Positions 63,869 through 64,000 of a stretch of 64,000 nucleotides of DNA are shown piece by piece. The DNA is from Paenibacillus wynnii (lineage in GTDB: Bacteria > Bacillota > Bacilli > Paenibacillales > Paenibacillaceae): positions 62,001 to 126,000 of the forward strand of contig NZ_JAUSTK010000009.1 of the NCBI RefSeq assembly GCF_030812855.1, in the 5' to 3' direction. A model generated the notes under the pieces. That model was not told the DNA's origin, did not search any database, and worked only from the letters and a program-made list of their open reading frames with translations. The translations under genes were made by a program, and so were the position numbers. Each line of letters opens with the position of its first letter. Position 1 is the stretch's first letter.

Positions 63869-64000
63869 AGGGAAGGTTATACACCGAATCTGGGGATACA
63901 GCTGTGGATAAGTATTTATGAACAAAACCAAAACAGTTTAAAAATATTTTCTGTGTAATTTACACTATTCGTCAGCTAGAATTTCCCATTCGCTAAAATA

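Larger units (their letters stand above)
63653..63911. other. DnaA-box cluster
   Basis: Four perfect DnaA boxes (TTATCCACA at 63664; TGTGGATAA at 63776, 63785 and 63903) and two with one mismatch (TGTGGACAA at 63653, GGTGGATAA at 63797) within 260 bases. Two perfect boxes are head-to-tail without spacing. No replication gene is nearby in the window. The site probably binds DnaA as an oriC-distant cluster. Confidence 0.85.

Noticed and set aside
63600-64000. Chromosomal origin oriC
   Set aside because: DnaA boxes are present, but no dnaA, dnaN, rpmH or AT-rich unwinding trio is visible; a DnaA-box cluster outside oriC is the safer reading.

Overview
The window looks like a chromosomal segment of a spore-forming, low-to-moderate GC Firmicute, most likely Paenibacillus. 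The evidence is an H-type small acid-soluble spore protein (sspH), a spore-cortex-type cell wall hydrolase, Ku/LigD end-joining genes, two T-box leaders, Bacillus-type operator motifs, strong AGGAGG ribosome sites with many TTG/GTG starts, and secreted GH26-PA14 enzymes. The genus is inferred from gene content only. I see no rRNA, tRNA, CRISPR array, phage module or transposase.

Layout. 0-9 kb is a polysaccharide region: the end of a UDP-glucose dehydrogenase gene, manC (GDP-mannose synthesis), then three exported carbohydrate-active proteins. A c-di-GMP-I (GEMM) riboswitch precedes the first GH26 gene, and a broken copy of the same aptamer precedes its paralogue. 9-15 kb holds a K+/H+-type antiporter, dps, an AIM24 protein, a coiled-coil membrane protein, an M50-like peptidase, and a membrane protein paired with a LytTR-like DNA-binding protein. 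15.1-19.1 kb is rich in intergenic repeats around a gene with a LexA-like box and a WYL regulator. 19.1-26.5 kb is an oligopeptide ABC operon (oppDFABC) followed by modAB; this segment lies between two long direct repeats. 27.3-31.2 kb is a patchwork accessory segment: a TolB-like propeller, CapA, an unknown helical protein, a probably frameshifted small exported protein and a 42-residue protein. 31.3-42.6 kb contains a molybdate-type HTH-PBP regulator, a dGTPase homologue, a chemoreceptor relic, a 2-hydroxyacid dehydrogenase, thpR, a SleB-like hydrolase, a UPF0173 hydrolase, a UgtP-like glycosyltransferase, and a TetR/YhgE pair.

42.6-64 kb is largely core: glutamate synthase large subunit, an ABC exporter, a bactofilin-M23 pair, cardiolipin synthase, a YitT protein, the NHEJ operon ku-lig-pol on the minus strand, sspH, a DMT exporter, the t6A cluster tsaE-tsaB-rimI-tsaD, and leuA behind two tandem leucine T-boxes. 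The window ends in a cluster of DnaA boxes.

The observations I rate highest are the intact and decayed c-di-GMP riboswitches on duplicated genes, the DnaA-box cluster after tsaD-leuA, the LytTR/membrane-protein pair, the tandem T-boxes, the LexA-like box before an orphan VWA-companion protein, and the direct repeats flanking opp-mod. Start codons were chosen by Shine-Dalgarno (SD) spacing where several were possible. Family calls come from recognising motifs, not from searches.
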